A stretch of DNA of 64,000 nucleotides, from positions 62,001 to 126,000 of the forward strand of contig JAVSML010024020.1 of assembly GCA_038503035.1 (NCBI GenBank), in the 5' to 3' direction. Below the pieces are notes generated by a model, which had not been told where the DNA came from, searched no databases, and saw only the letters and a list, made by a program, of their open reading frames with translations. Both the position numbers and the translations under genes were made by a program. This document shows, piece after piece, positions 33,840 through 44,054 of the stretch (position 1 is its first letter; each line of letters begins with the position of its first letter). Source of the DNA: Crocodylus rhombifer (taxonomy: Eukaryota; Chordata; Crocodylia; Crocodylidae).

Positions 33840-35170
33840 AATCCACCTTTTAGTTTGTAAAGGGGCCACTCCTCAATAATGTGTGACATTGTTTGCACCT
33901 CTCCACAAGAGCACAATGTGTTATCACTTAGGCCCCAGTGGTGGAGGTCAGCTGTGCAGGGGCCTTGGCGTGTCCTGAACCTGTTTAGCAGAGACCACTC
34001 TTACCATGTTAATTCAAAGCCAGCAAATTGATGAGTGGGATTTGTCACAAGGAACTTATTTGTGATTTCCCATGTTTCCCATTCCTTGGTCCAAAGGATA
34101 TCTTCAAACAGATTTTGATCCAGGAGGTTGCTCCATAAAGGGTGTCTTGAGCAAAGGAGGGCTCCAGGTGGATTAAACAGATCATTGTAAAGTGGTAGGT
34201 GAGATCCAGCACAAATGGTTTTGACCAGCTTCTGAGTGATCATCAATCGATGGATGTGTGGGGGAGTGATATTTGCAAGGACAGGAAGGCAGGGGAGGGA
34301 AGTTGAATGGAGCATTCCAGTTCCAGAATGGACCGTTCCATGGTTGTGTACAGCTGCGTGTCAACAAGATGTGTGTGTGCGATGACCTTTGCTGAACAGG
34401 TGCACAGCACTCTGCTACTGCATATGATAGGGCAAGAGCTGAGGTCCAGAGCGTTGTGGCCACAGATCCCCAAGGTTGATCCAGCAAGCGTGGCTAGCAA
34501 GTTATTTTGGGCTTTGACTTTTGCTGCTGTTTTCTTGAAATGTTCCTGGAAGATTAGGGTTCTGTCTAAAGACACTTCCAGATATGTTAGGCATGGATCA
34601 TGCTTTAGTCTCTGGCTACCCATGTAGATGTTAAGTTCTGTTTTGGTGCTGGCATTGTGGAGGTGCAATACGCTGGATACAGTCTTGACAGGACTCGGCG
34701 TGAGCCATCATGTGGTGCAGTAGTCTGCCAGCTTTGTCACATCTTCATTCAGGTTTTACTCCAGCATATGGAAAGATGGAGCTTGAAGGGTTCATCAGTC
34801 TAGATGAACTTGTGGATTGTGATTGTTGGTAGATCATTTGTGTATAAGTTGAACAGAGTTGGGGCCAGCACTGAGCCCTGTGGCAGTCCATTGGCCTGTC
34901 TCCTCCACGAGCTTGTCCTGTGCCCAAGGTGGACTCTGAATCATTTGTTACAAAGAATTGTTTCGATGACTGTAACAACCCAGCTTGGAAGTACTTTTGA
35001 CAGCTTTAGAAGCAGGCCAGTGTGTCGTACTGTATTGTAAGCGGCTATGAGGTCCAGTAGCACTACACTTCAAATGAATGTGATGTATTCTTTATCACAG
35101 AGGCTCTTCAAGTTAAGTATGGACGGATGCCTTCCTGACAGATGAACTCTGGTTCCACAGCACTTACTTG
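33840..35170 (-). pseudogene. LINE reverse-transcriptase remnant, non-CR1 family, minus strand
   Basis: Read on the minus strand: AAYNTVRHTGLLLKL (palm motif A, about 35040-34995), GLPQGSVLAPTLFNLYTNDL (motif B, about 34890-34830), TYLEVSLDRTLIFQEH (about 34585-34535), then a long C-terminal part with VAECCAPVQQRS, LPCLPVLANITPP, and LLNRFRTRQGPCTADLHHWG with a Cys-rich end near 33900. This arrangement is known from non-LTR retrotransposons outside the CR1 group, jockey-like in my judgement. Motif C (YADD/FADD) is not recognisable, and there are several frameshifts and stops. The element is dead and lies between OR-3 and the ghost upstream copy at 35.7 kb. Confidence 0.75.
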
Positions 35171-35536
35171 TAAGACACCTGAGAATCACCAGCTGGGGTT
35201 CTATTGCTGTTGGACACCACGGCGATGCAACACAAAGCCCAGAACTCTCCTCTCCCTACCCTGCCTCCCCCCTCACCAGCATTAAAATATGAAACTCTAG
35301 TGGAACATCATTTAAAAAAAGATTCCAGGTTCTTCCAGTTGAAAGCCTTTTATTTAAGGTCTTTCATTTTATGTTAATAGATTCAAGGCAAAATAAAACT
35401 CATCTTCATAAGACAGATCAGAAAGGTGACCTTTTAGGTTGACCATATGCTTGGTGAAGTATGCCTGTATTTTTAAGTATTATTCCTTTGTATTGCAAAC
35501 TCTTTCATTAAAGAATGCCATGGTTTTTGTTATGCC

Positions 35537-35595
35537 TTTGCAGAATGTTAATATTAGAAAAATGCAGGAATCTATTTTGGCCACTTACATGTGGC
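35537..35595 (+). repeat. First copy of a ~55-bp direct duplication
   Basis: Starts TTTGCAGAATGTTAATA, followed by AATGCAGGAAT, TTTTGGCCA and CATG. It matches 35803-35862 with substitutions. Both copies begin with a TTTGCAG that would work as a splice acceptor. Confidence 0.6.
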
Positions 35596-35679
35596 TGTAG
35601 GATCAGATTTCAACAGATGACGATCATATGTTAACAAGAAATATCTTGTTAAATAGTGGATAAAATGGGAATCCTTGAT

Positions 35680-35809
35680 GAAAAAAGTACTTCATTAAAT
35701 TCCCCAGCAAATACTGCACACAACGTATCTTTTTGGATGACTTTCATGACCATGGCTGACTATTCCTGTTAAGTTATTCACTGTTAAGTTATATGCTGTG
35801 CTTTTGCAG
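35680..35809 (+). pseudogene. Orphan copy of the OR-3 upstream region
   Basis: Shares ACGTATCTTT-TTGG and then the exact 19-base word TTTCATGACCATGGCTGAC (35742-35760) with 31722-31740. As at OR-3, a pyrimidine-rich GTGCTTTTGCAG acceptor-like site (ending 35809) follows. No receptor frame follows in any phase for several kilobases. It is best read as the 5' flank of a duplicated receptor whose coding part is lost. Confidence 0.55.
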
Positions 35810-35862
35810 AATGTTAATACTATAAAAAAATATAGGAATTCACTTCAGCCATGTATGAGCTT
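35803..35862 (+). repeat. Second copy of the ~55-bp direct duplication
   Basis: Starts TTTGCAGAATGTTAATA and continues AATATAGGAAT, TTCAGCCATGTATG. It is 266 bases from the first copy and overlaps the acceptor-like end of the orphan upstream region. Confidence 0.6.
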
Positions 35863-35869
35863 TAGTGAT

Positions 35870-38150
35870 CTTATTGTGCCCAGGAGGTTTCCATTATCAT
35901 AGTTCCAGAAAAAAAAGTACAGGAGTCAGAGAGACCCCTCTTTCTAGTCCAGTTTTATGCAGTTATGGCATGTTCCTAGTTACCCACATAAAGGCTACAT
36001 AGCTGTGCTACAGGGTGTTGGATTGGGGCCATTATGAATATGAAAATTACTCATTACAGCAGTCTGGGATATGAAAGGGGCTGGAACCAACACTACTAAT
36101 GGGATTTTTTTTTGTTTCCAAACTGCAGCCTTATATGGCAGTAAGCATTTCTGATAGGCTTCTTAAACAAAACGATGTAGCTAGAAAGGAGCATAAGTGA
36201 ATGTTCAGGTAGCAGTGCCCTTTGTAGAGATACTGATTGTTAGACTAGTCATTACTGAGTTGTAAATATATTTGTTTTACTTTACCTCTTTTTATAATTC
36301 CATAATTTAAGGGTGGCACTTAATGCCAAACAAGAATTTATTCTCAATATTATTGCTAATATGTTTATAGCCTTATAAGAGTGGGCCCACGACTACGTCA
36401 GGTGCTCACAATGTGTTGGAGCTACAGTAGTCTCTCCCTATTACAAGCTTTGCTATGATACCGTCTTCTCAGCTTGTCTCTGCTGAGCAGCTGTCCCACA
36501 GATGCTTGTGGCCATTTCCTCAGGCACCTGATGAAATAGTTGATAAAAAAATATGTACTACAATTTTAAATCTGAGGTGCTCATTAGTCCAAGCTCTATT
36601 TTTATATAGCAGCTGACAGAACACCGCAGACATCCTCCTTATTTATAGCATTGCTTGATGAAGAATCTATATGAATTCCACCTTCATACATTTAATTCTG
36701 GCCCTGACATGTGTACACGATCAGCTGAGGCTGCTCAGTCTTTCACAGTAGCAAGTAGCATTATATCTTACCTATGGCATCTGCACTTTTAGCCAGCTGT
36801 GCTAGGTATTTTCTATGGCCATGAGTTACAACACACAGTAATCTAATGCATGAAAGCAAGGGAAAAATCCTGGAAAATCTGTCTTTCCCTCCAGATATGC
36901 ACTGTAGGCTGGAGAGGAGGAGGACATCTTGTCCTCAATGATGGATGATTAGTTTGGGATTTACACACACACCATAACTAACCAGATCAGAAACATGGGT
37001 TCATCTCAGGGTAGCAAAAATGGAGAGTGCTGTTCTGAAGGGATGATCAGCCATGGTGTGAAAACTTCAGGGTGAACAGGGGGTGTTTGGAGTCCCAGAC
37101 TGTGGAGAAAGCGGTGGTGATAGCCATCTGGAAATTGGCAAACCTCAATTGTCTCCAGCCCATTGCCAACCTCTTGTATGTGAGGAAGTCAGATGCCAGG
37201 AATGGTGTCAGGAAGGTCTGTCTGACCCTCAAAAACAAGTAGGTGCTTGTCTCTCAAGACCTTTTTGTAAGCCAGAAGTATCAAACACATCTGTCTCTTC
37301 TTACTAAATCTATTTCAGTATTTGGCTATTTTACAGGTGTGTATATATAAGGTGTTTTCTTAATATATATATATTAAGGTGTTTTCTCTCCATCCCCTCC
37401 ACCTGTCCCCACTGAGGCTAATCTAAGTCCTATTTCATGAATTTTTTGGCCATTTATGTTCTGTCCTATCTCCATTGAGATATGTGTAATATGCTTCTGG
37501 AATGAGAGAGTGTAATTAGTCACTTGTAAAACACTCACTGCAATTTTCTAGTAGATTAACCAATAAAGATCATGTGCATAAAGATGTTCAGTACTTGTTA
37601 CTATTCAAAATACCAAGGATCAAATTCTGTCATGCTTCTAATGCTCCAAACCACATTTTACTCTAACCTATGAAACACCCTGAAACCTATGTGGGCGCCT
37701 AAATATCTTAAATGTCACAGAGGTGCCTCCCTCTTAGTCTGAATAATTATCTCCAGCCTAAACTTACCACCCTGAGCATGCTCAGAAGTGAGACAAGGAG
37801 CAACTAAGATACCAGAATCCACCGCGTTCCTTTCAGATCTCATTACTCCAGAGAAGATGCATAAGTTTTAGGTAAGCTCTAACATGTGTTAATGAGAAAG
37901 GAGCCTGCATAGTGATGGCTGGATATCAGAATCAGAGCATACAGCAGATATATAGTCCACGTCATGCACAGGGGCCTCGTAGTTAAATTCCTTGTCCTAG
38001 AAAGAAAGAGCTACATGCAAAGATTACCTTTCATTGAAATAATTTGAACAGGACAGTGTTTACTCAGTAAGCCCTAGGGAAGGGAGTGAGAAGGGCACTT
38101 TTTACCCTTACTAGTGAAACTGGCTGACAAGGCAGCCCAGAGTGAGTCAG
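35870..38150. other. Intergenic DNA, nothing firmly recognised
   Basis: AT-rich. At 37349-37388 the word TAAGGTGTTTTCT occurs twice around a TATATATA tract. Small open frames near 37047-37307 overlap on opposite strands and carry no motif. Confidence 0.4.
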
Positions 38151-38161
38151 GGGTCTAGAAG

Positions 38162-38677
38162 GTGATCAAGCAAAGGGAAGCTTGTTTCTATGGCATTGCC
38201 CCTGGTCCTGAGAGAAAGTCAGTCCTGAGTTCTGATCCCAGTGAGGTGACCAAAAACAAAAAAGTGGGGGGTGAAATTCAACCAGAACCTCAGGAGGAGG
38301 TTCTAGAGGTGGAGGAGTTGCAACCTGATACGCTCAAGGGTCATGTGCACCAGGGTCTCCCTCTGCCTGCAGAAGGGGCAGGAGATTGGGATGCCTGTGA
38401 GGCTTGCCACATACACACCCATGGTGACAAGTTCATGGAGGAGCCACTATCTGAGGTCACCAGTGGATCATGGCATGAGGGCTTCATATCATTGGGGCCA
38501 GCACAGAGCAAGATTTTATACTGCTGGAGCCAGCACAGGTGGCCCCAGCACAGGTGGCCCCAGGAGACTCTAGCCCCTCCTGGATGCAGATCTGAGAGGA
38601 GCTGGGCAGGGTCATTTTGTCTCAAGTGGCAAAACTTGTCCCACACCAAAGTGCATGTCCAGGCACATGCACTGTAG
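38162..38677 (+). other. Unassigned 171-codon open frame, probably repeat-derived
   Basis: The longest open frame outside receptors and LINEs. The translation is acidic in the middle (EPQEEVLEVEELQPD, about residues 42-56) and then Gly/Trp/His-rich, with a short internal tandem (WPQHRWPQ) from a 15-base duplication near 38535-38564. No domain, signal peptide or membrane segment is evident. An opposite-strand frame of 121 codons covers much of it. A retroelement gag-like remnant or simple chance in a GC-richer patch are the two options I would consider. Confidence 0.3.
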
Positions 38678-38829
38678 CAAAAATCCCAAGCAAAAATTTG
38701 TGCCACTCCTATTTGAACTGCTGCAAGTGCACCTGCCTATATGTATGGATGTGCCCCTGGGGACTATTCCTTTTATCTCTGTCCATCCTGGGACCTTCTC
38801 TCCCTATCTGCACTGGACTACTTTTGTGA

Positions 38830-39600
38830 CACTCACCACATCTCTCATAGCCTCTCTTTTTTGCCTTCAGGCTCCTTCAGCCACACTTGCAACAAAAATG
38901 TGATAAAACTGTAGTAAACTTGAGACAGTAATCACCTGATACAACAAAACATCAGGTCATGGAAAACCAATTAGGGGGCAGTTTCTAGACCTTGTTGCCA
39001 AGCCCACACTGCCATCTCCCTCTGGGGTGAAAAGAGCATCTAGATACTTTAAGTAGACAACTAGTTAGAGAATCATTAACAGTACAGCTTACCCATAGCA
39101 CCCATCCACAGTGCTCCTCACTGAACATGCAGGCTAAAATCCAACACTCCCAGCTTCTCCTTTGGCAAGAGAATAAATTACCTCTGAGAAGATCCCAGCA
39201 CATAACTGCTTCCATAATTTTTTACAAATTTGTTTCTCTCCTCTGTTACTGGCTTTCCTCTATACCTATTAATGTCACGTAAGCCCAGTTTTTAAGGACA
39301 TTAGCTGTCTAATTACACACATACTTAAACATATATAACATTTTTATTTTATATTATATCATGATAAATAGGCATCACAGTATATTACTTGGCTGATTTC
39401 ATAGGAGCTTTCACAGGTCATCTTTCACTTTCCAGGGTAGATCCTTGACTACCTGGTAGTTGAAATAACCCAATATATGACTAAAGTATGCAATATTGCA
39501 ATATTTATAAACAATGCGTTGATAATATATTTCACATGGGTTATAATAGGCTCCTGCAAATTCCTCAAAAAATATATGAAATATCTTTGTTTTACACAGT
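38830..39600. other. AT-rich 3' flank of OR-4
   Basis: No gene. A minus-strand AATAAAA near 39345 could serve as a distant poly(A) signal for OR-4; this is only a motif match. Confidence 0.35.
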
Positions 39601-40536
39601 TCAAAGAGATATTTTTCTGCTTAACAGCCTTTTCAATGCTTGCTTTACTTCCTTATTCCTCAGGCTGTAGATCAAAGGATTCATCATTGGAGACACAAGT
39701 GTATAGAACAGGGAAAGCAGTTTGTCATAGCTGAGAGAGTAGAAGGATTTGGGCCTTAGGTAAGTCACAATGCCAGATCCATAAAACAGAGTGACTACGA
39801 TGAGATGCGAGGAGCAGGTGGAGAAGGTTTTTTTCCTACTCTCAGCTGATGGTATCTTGAGGATGGTTTGCAGAATACAGGCATAGGACACGAGGATGAG
39901 CATGAAGGGCACCATAATGAAGATGATAGTGACGGCATAGGTGATGATTTCATTCCTGTAAGTGTTCACACAGACAAGCTTCAGCAGTGGAGGCAGGTCA
40001 CAGAAGAAGTGGTTTATTCTATTGGGGCCACAGAAGGGCAATGTGAATGTTGAAGCTGTCTGCCCTACACCGACCAGCACACCCATGAGCCAGGACACAG
40101 CTAAAAGCTGGAAGCAGACTCTTCGACTCATCATGGCCATGTAGTGCAGAGGGTGACAGATGGCCACATAGCGGTCATATGCCATGGCAGCTAGCACAAA
40201 ACACTCTGTGATCCCCAAGAGTGTAAAGAAATTCAGCTGCATGGCACAGCCCAGAAAGGAGATCCTGTTTTCTTTGGAGAAGAAACTCAATAGCATTTTG
40301 GGGATAGTCGAAGAGGTATAACTGATTTCCACACAGGACAGATTTCTAAGGAAGAAATACATGGGGGAGTGAAGGACAGGGTCTACCAGGGTGATCACAA
40401 TGATCAGCATGTTTCCCCCTAAGTCAATGATGAACATAAACAGTACTAGGAAGAAAAAGGTGGCTTGGACTTCAAAGATGTTTGAGAAAGTCTCAAAGAA
40501 GAAATGTGTCACAACTGAACGGTTCTCCCCAGCCAT
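39601..40536 (-). CDS. OR-4: class II olfactory receptor, unusual N-terminus
   Basis: An intact 311-residue odorant receptor. Seen: glycosylation site NRS at 5, GN (41-42), PMYFFL (58-63), Cys97, MAYDRYVAIC (118-127), FFC with Cys179, Cys189, SY (217-218), KTFSTCSSH (236-244, Thr for the usual Ala) and PMMNPLIYSLRN (283-294). The stretch before helix 1 reads FFFETFSNIFEVQ where relatives have F(I/L)LLGFSD-x-x-E-x-Q, a clear departure. The frame is open for 44 more codons upstream, but that part crosses a CTGCAG splice acceptor (40557-40559), so ATG 40536 is chosen; its context (GAAATGG) is good. An out-of-frame ATG lies directly after the acceptor. Confidence 0.95.
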   Translation of the reverse strand: MAGENRSVVTHFFFETFSNIFEVQATFFFLVLFMFIIDLGGNMLIIVITLVDPVLHSPMYFFLRNLSCVEISYTSSTIPKMLLSFFSKENRISFLGCAMQLNFFTLLGITECFVLAAMAYDRYVAICHPLHYMAMMSRRVCFQLLAVSWLMGVLVGVGQTASTFTLPFCGPNRINHFFCDLPPLLKLVCVNTYRNEIITYAVTIIFIMVPFMLILVSYACILQTILKIPSAESRKKTFSTCSSHLIVVTLFYGSGIVTYLRPKSFYSLSYDKLLSLFYTLVSPMMNPLIYSLRNKEVKQALKRLLSRKISL

Positions 40537-40556
40537 TTCCCATTCTTGTTTTCCAT
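40509..40556 (-). other. Upstream open frame overlapping the OR-4 start
   Basis: If splicing uses the CAG at 40557-40559, the first three bases of the exon are ATG. They open a 15-codon frame (MENKNGKWLGRTVQL) that runs past the receptor ATG and stops at 40509. Such a frame would lower receptor translation unless it is skipped. It depends on the inferred acceptor. Confidence 0.4.
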
Positions 40557-40689
40557 CTGCAGAGATAATAAAATCATCATGAACTAATAAGGTAGATGAA
40601 CTTTCACAGGGGAAACTAGGATTTTGAAAAGCAGGGTGCAGGTGGTGTGATGTATTGTGATGTAACACAATATATACTTTTTTCTGAAA

Positions 40690-43290
40690 TTAAAAGGAAA
40701 CAAAAAGATTTACTAACATGTAAGAGGCCAAGGGCTATACCTGTTACTTCCAGCCTGGCCATAGACAGTATTGTTCTCTGCACCCCAACAGGAATCACCT
40801 AAACACTCCATCATGGCCCCAAACTGCTCTTCACTGCTCTTTATGCATTGTTCCTGCTTCCACTGTCCACTGTTATTCCACATATCTGCACAATCAGCAC
40901 CACCTCATCGTGCCCTTAACCCCTAAAAACCCACTGTCTCATGCTGCACTGAGTCCTACCCTGCCCCTTCACTGCCTTCATTAACCCACTGTACCCTGCA
41001 CAGATTCATCCTCATCATGCCTCACCCCTTTCGACCCTCACCATCTACCTCACACCCTCCCCTGCCCCTTTGAAGTTTTGAACTTCACTGTGGCCCCTCA
41101 TACCCCCGGTGACTCTCTCACTCAAGCCCTCTTTCTCTCACAACCCCATTTTACCCCATTCCTCTCCAACCCCAAACCCCATCTTCCCCTCACCTCTTAC
41201 CCCATAATAACCCAACCATTCCTCTCCTCTCTACTCCACAGCCTGCCCTCCTTGCAAAAACACCCTAGTGACTGCTCTAGCCCCTCATGTTCCCCAGGAA
41301 CACATTTCTTTACTCCGGGAGATTGACCTCTCTCATCCACCTATGTCTGATCATATGTCTCACTGCACCACTGGTTCAACCTCCTACAGCATCCATCCTC
41401 TGCTGCAAGAAAGAACTCAGGAAAAGGTCACTGCAGTAACTTCACTATTTGCTTCAACTTTGCAATCCCTCCTGCCACTGCACAGCTCAGTCTGCCTTCA
41501 GCCCTGCCTCTACCTTTCCTGTCTCTGACTTGCTGTGGGTTTGAATCTCTTAGAAACAAAGCATCCAATACAGGTTCTTAGATATCAGGACACCTTTACT
41601 GGACACGCTGGGAGTGAATAGAGAAATATTACCAAGAGTAGGTAATAGACTGAATAGTTGTAGAAGAAAGAATAGTTTATTTAAAGGATGATTAAGAAAA
41701 AGCCCACACAAAATAGATAATAATGAGACATGACGTCAGCTGATACCCTCAGTTCTATCTGAATAGAAAGCCTATTGTCCCTCTTGAGTAGTTTGTTTTA
41801 AACATCCGTTGGAGCAGGACTGCACCATCACACCCCTTGGGATCTACTCTTCCCGCATAGTTCAGAAGGAAAATTCTAACATGCATTAACAAGGATCACA
41901 CAGGCCCATTTAATCACAATAACAGTATCTACAAAAACCTTTATTCAAAGGAAGATGAAATACCAGCCAGTATTTCCAGTAGGATATTCTATTTAGTTAA
42001 TCATTCCGGCTAATGATAAAAATATATATTCCCTTTGCCATTTTAATATTCTTCCTCTACCCTACTATGCTTTACACGAGTGGAACTCAGATTTTATTAA
42101 ACAAATTGCTCCTAATTTCTCTCTCTCACAGTGAAAGTAGGATCAGACTTTTTCTTCATCACATTCTTATGCTTTAACTATCTGCTACCTGCTCTCTGTC
42201 TCTCTCTAACAGTACACACCAAATATCACACCAATAAAACATCTTAAGGGATTTGGCCCAGAAAATTTCAGTTCAGTTTAAAGTATACCTGTATTACACA
42301 GATTTGAAAATCCCAGCTCTAAATAATAATCCCTGTATTATTCCTTAGAACAGTGTTATTCTAAGAAAAGAGGATCGCTTATCAGGGAATAATTCTGTTA
42401 CACTCTTTTCAAGTGTGTGCATTTTTTTTTATGAATACTAAATTAATCAAAGTTATTTGACATCAGAATCAGGCACTCATTTTACTTATGGATGTGTTCC
42501 TACACTGCTCTGCACTCACAATGTTAATGTATTATTGACTGAAGAAGGTGAAGGGCAATGAATAAATAGAATGAAAGGAAAATTAACATTACATTTTTAA
42601 ATATATGTTTTAGTATAATCAGATTTTCAATCATACCTGTTGCTGGAAGATTACATTCAGTAATTCTGAAGAAGCCAATACTCAACGCACACACATTTTA
42701 ATTCTTGTATGTGTCCTGTGGGACCAGCTCTCTCATGAATCCTTGTAAGTGCATGACACAGTAATATTTTTAATATTATTAATTCTCTTATTCCCTAACC
42801 TATAAACAAGGGGTTATGGAAAATTGTCCACTGAAGTGTTTTTAAGTGGGAAATTGGGTTTTCAATTGTACCATTTTTTAAAATGTTCTGTTTAAGAAAT
42901 TGGAATGACATTTAGCTCTAAAATGTTGCAGTTTCTAGTAATTTTCAAATTTTTACTTGTTCAACGTCCAAAATTCTCCATTGTTTATTCATAGTCTTAA
43001 ATATATATACATTTAAAAATCTTCAAATGTTCATGATATAAATATTATTTTAATTATTTTTTCTTCAATTCCCTGCCCCACACCCTCAACACACTTGCAT
43101 GGAAACAAAGAAACAAACAACAATGCAGAACAATATTTGAGCAGTTATTTCAAACTGAAAATATTTTACCTAAATTCTGCTCTCAGACTGGTATAATTAG
43201 GGAAGAAACCTGCTGAGGTCAGTATCATAGCAGGCCTCAGGAACCCTTTTGTTATTAAGGTTTTTAGCATGGATATTATAGTGTTTCTTC
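40690..43290. other. Intergenic DNA, C-rich then AT-rich
   Basis: 40800-41540 is CT/CA-rich with CCCCTCACC-like words and many chance open frames. After that the DNA is AT-rich. No gene or element was assigned. Confidence 0.4.
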
Positions 43291-43299
43291 AGAATAGTG

Positions 43300-43998
43300 T
43301 GACAGATGAAATTGTGTTTGTGTGATAAAGGTGCTTGCTGAAGGCTCTATGAAGATTAGACCACATGTTTTTCTGTATTTGTTTAGATATTAAACTATAT
43401 GTTTTTGCTAAGAGCCTAATTAAAGTTTAAGATGTAGTAAGGCCTTGTATAAAGTAAAGCCTAGTAAATTTAGCAAAGCCTTGAAGTAGTAAGGCCCTGT
43501 GGCATAGTTAAAATTAACCTTATCAAAAGGAATGCAAGGCTTGTACCACTATTGGTCAGTCTAAAGACAGTTGAAATAAAAAGAATCTGGCTGTAAGTTA
43601 TCAGTACTGTTTAGAAGCTATAAATTGGCTGAAACATCTGGAAAACATTCAGAAGGAAGATACAGCTCTGTGAAAAGGATTAGTTAGCTGTTGATCTGGA
43701 TCAGTGGGCCAGTGGATCTCAAGGAGCCCAAGGACTGAATACCAGGGTCATTCCTGGTACCTCTTGGACAACACTGATTGGGGATGCCTGACTTCGCTGA
43801 CCTTTGTGGAAAGAGAAACTTGTTGTACATCAGGCATCAGAGGGGACTGCCAATAAGTTACCAGTGCAAATTATTCTTGTCTGTCATTGTTTGTCTTGTT
43901 ACTATGCATAGTTGTGTTTTTGTTGTCAATAAACCTTTCATACCTTTCTACCCCCGACCATACTCTCAATCTCAAAACCTCTGCAGGTGGCTAGGCCA
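43300..43998 (+). mobile_element. 5' LTR of an endogenous retrovirus
   Basis: The 3' boundary is supported by the primer-binding site that follows. Inside are repeated TAGTAAGGCC(T/C)TGT words (about 43435 and 43486) and a CAATAAACC poly(A) signal near 43928. The 5' boundary is approximate. I see no matching 3' LTR in the window, so the provirus is incomplete. Confidence 0.6.
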
Positions 43999-44003
43999 TA
44001 AAT

Positions 44004-44021
44004 TGGTGTCACGAACAGGAT
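44004..44021 (+). other. Retroviral primer-binding site
   Basis: TGGTGTCACGAACAGGAT begins with the TGG that pairs with the CCA end of a tRNA and lies six bases after the LTR end. The first eight bases fit a leucine tRNA, but the rest does not match the version I know, so the tRNA is left open. Confidence 0.6.
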
Positions 44022-44054
44022 TGAGAAGCTCTGGTCCAGAGAGAAAAGTCAGAA

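Noticed and set aside
40537..40668. 44-residue upstream extension of OR-4
   Set aside because: It crosses a CTGCAG splice acceptor and has no receptor homology; the receptor N-terminus with its glycosylation site begins at 40536.
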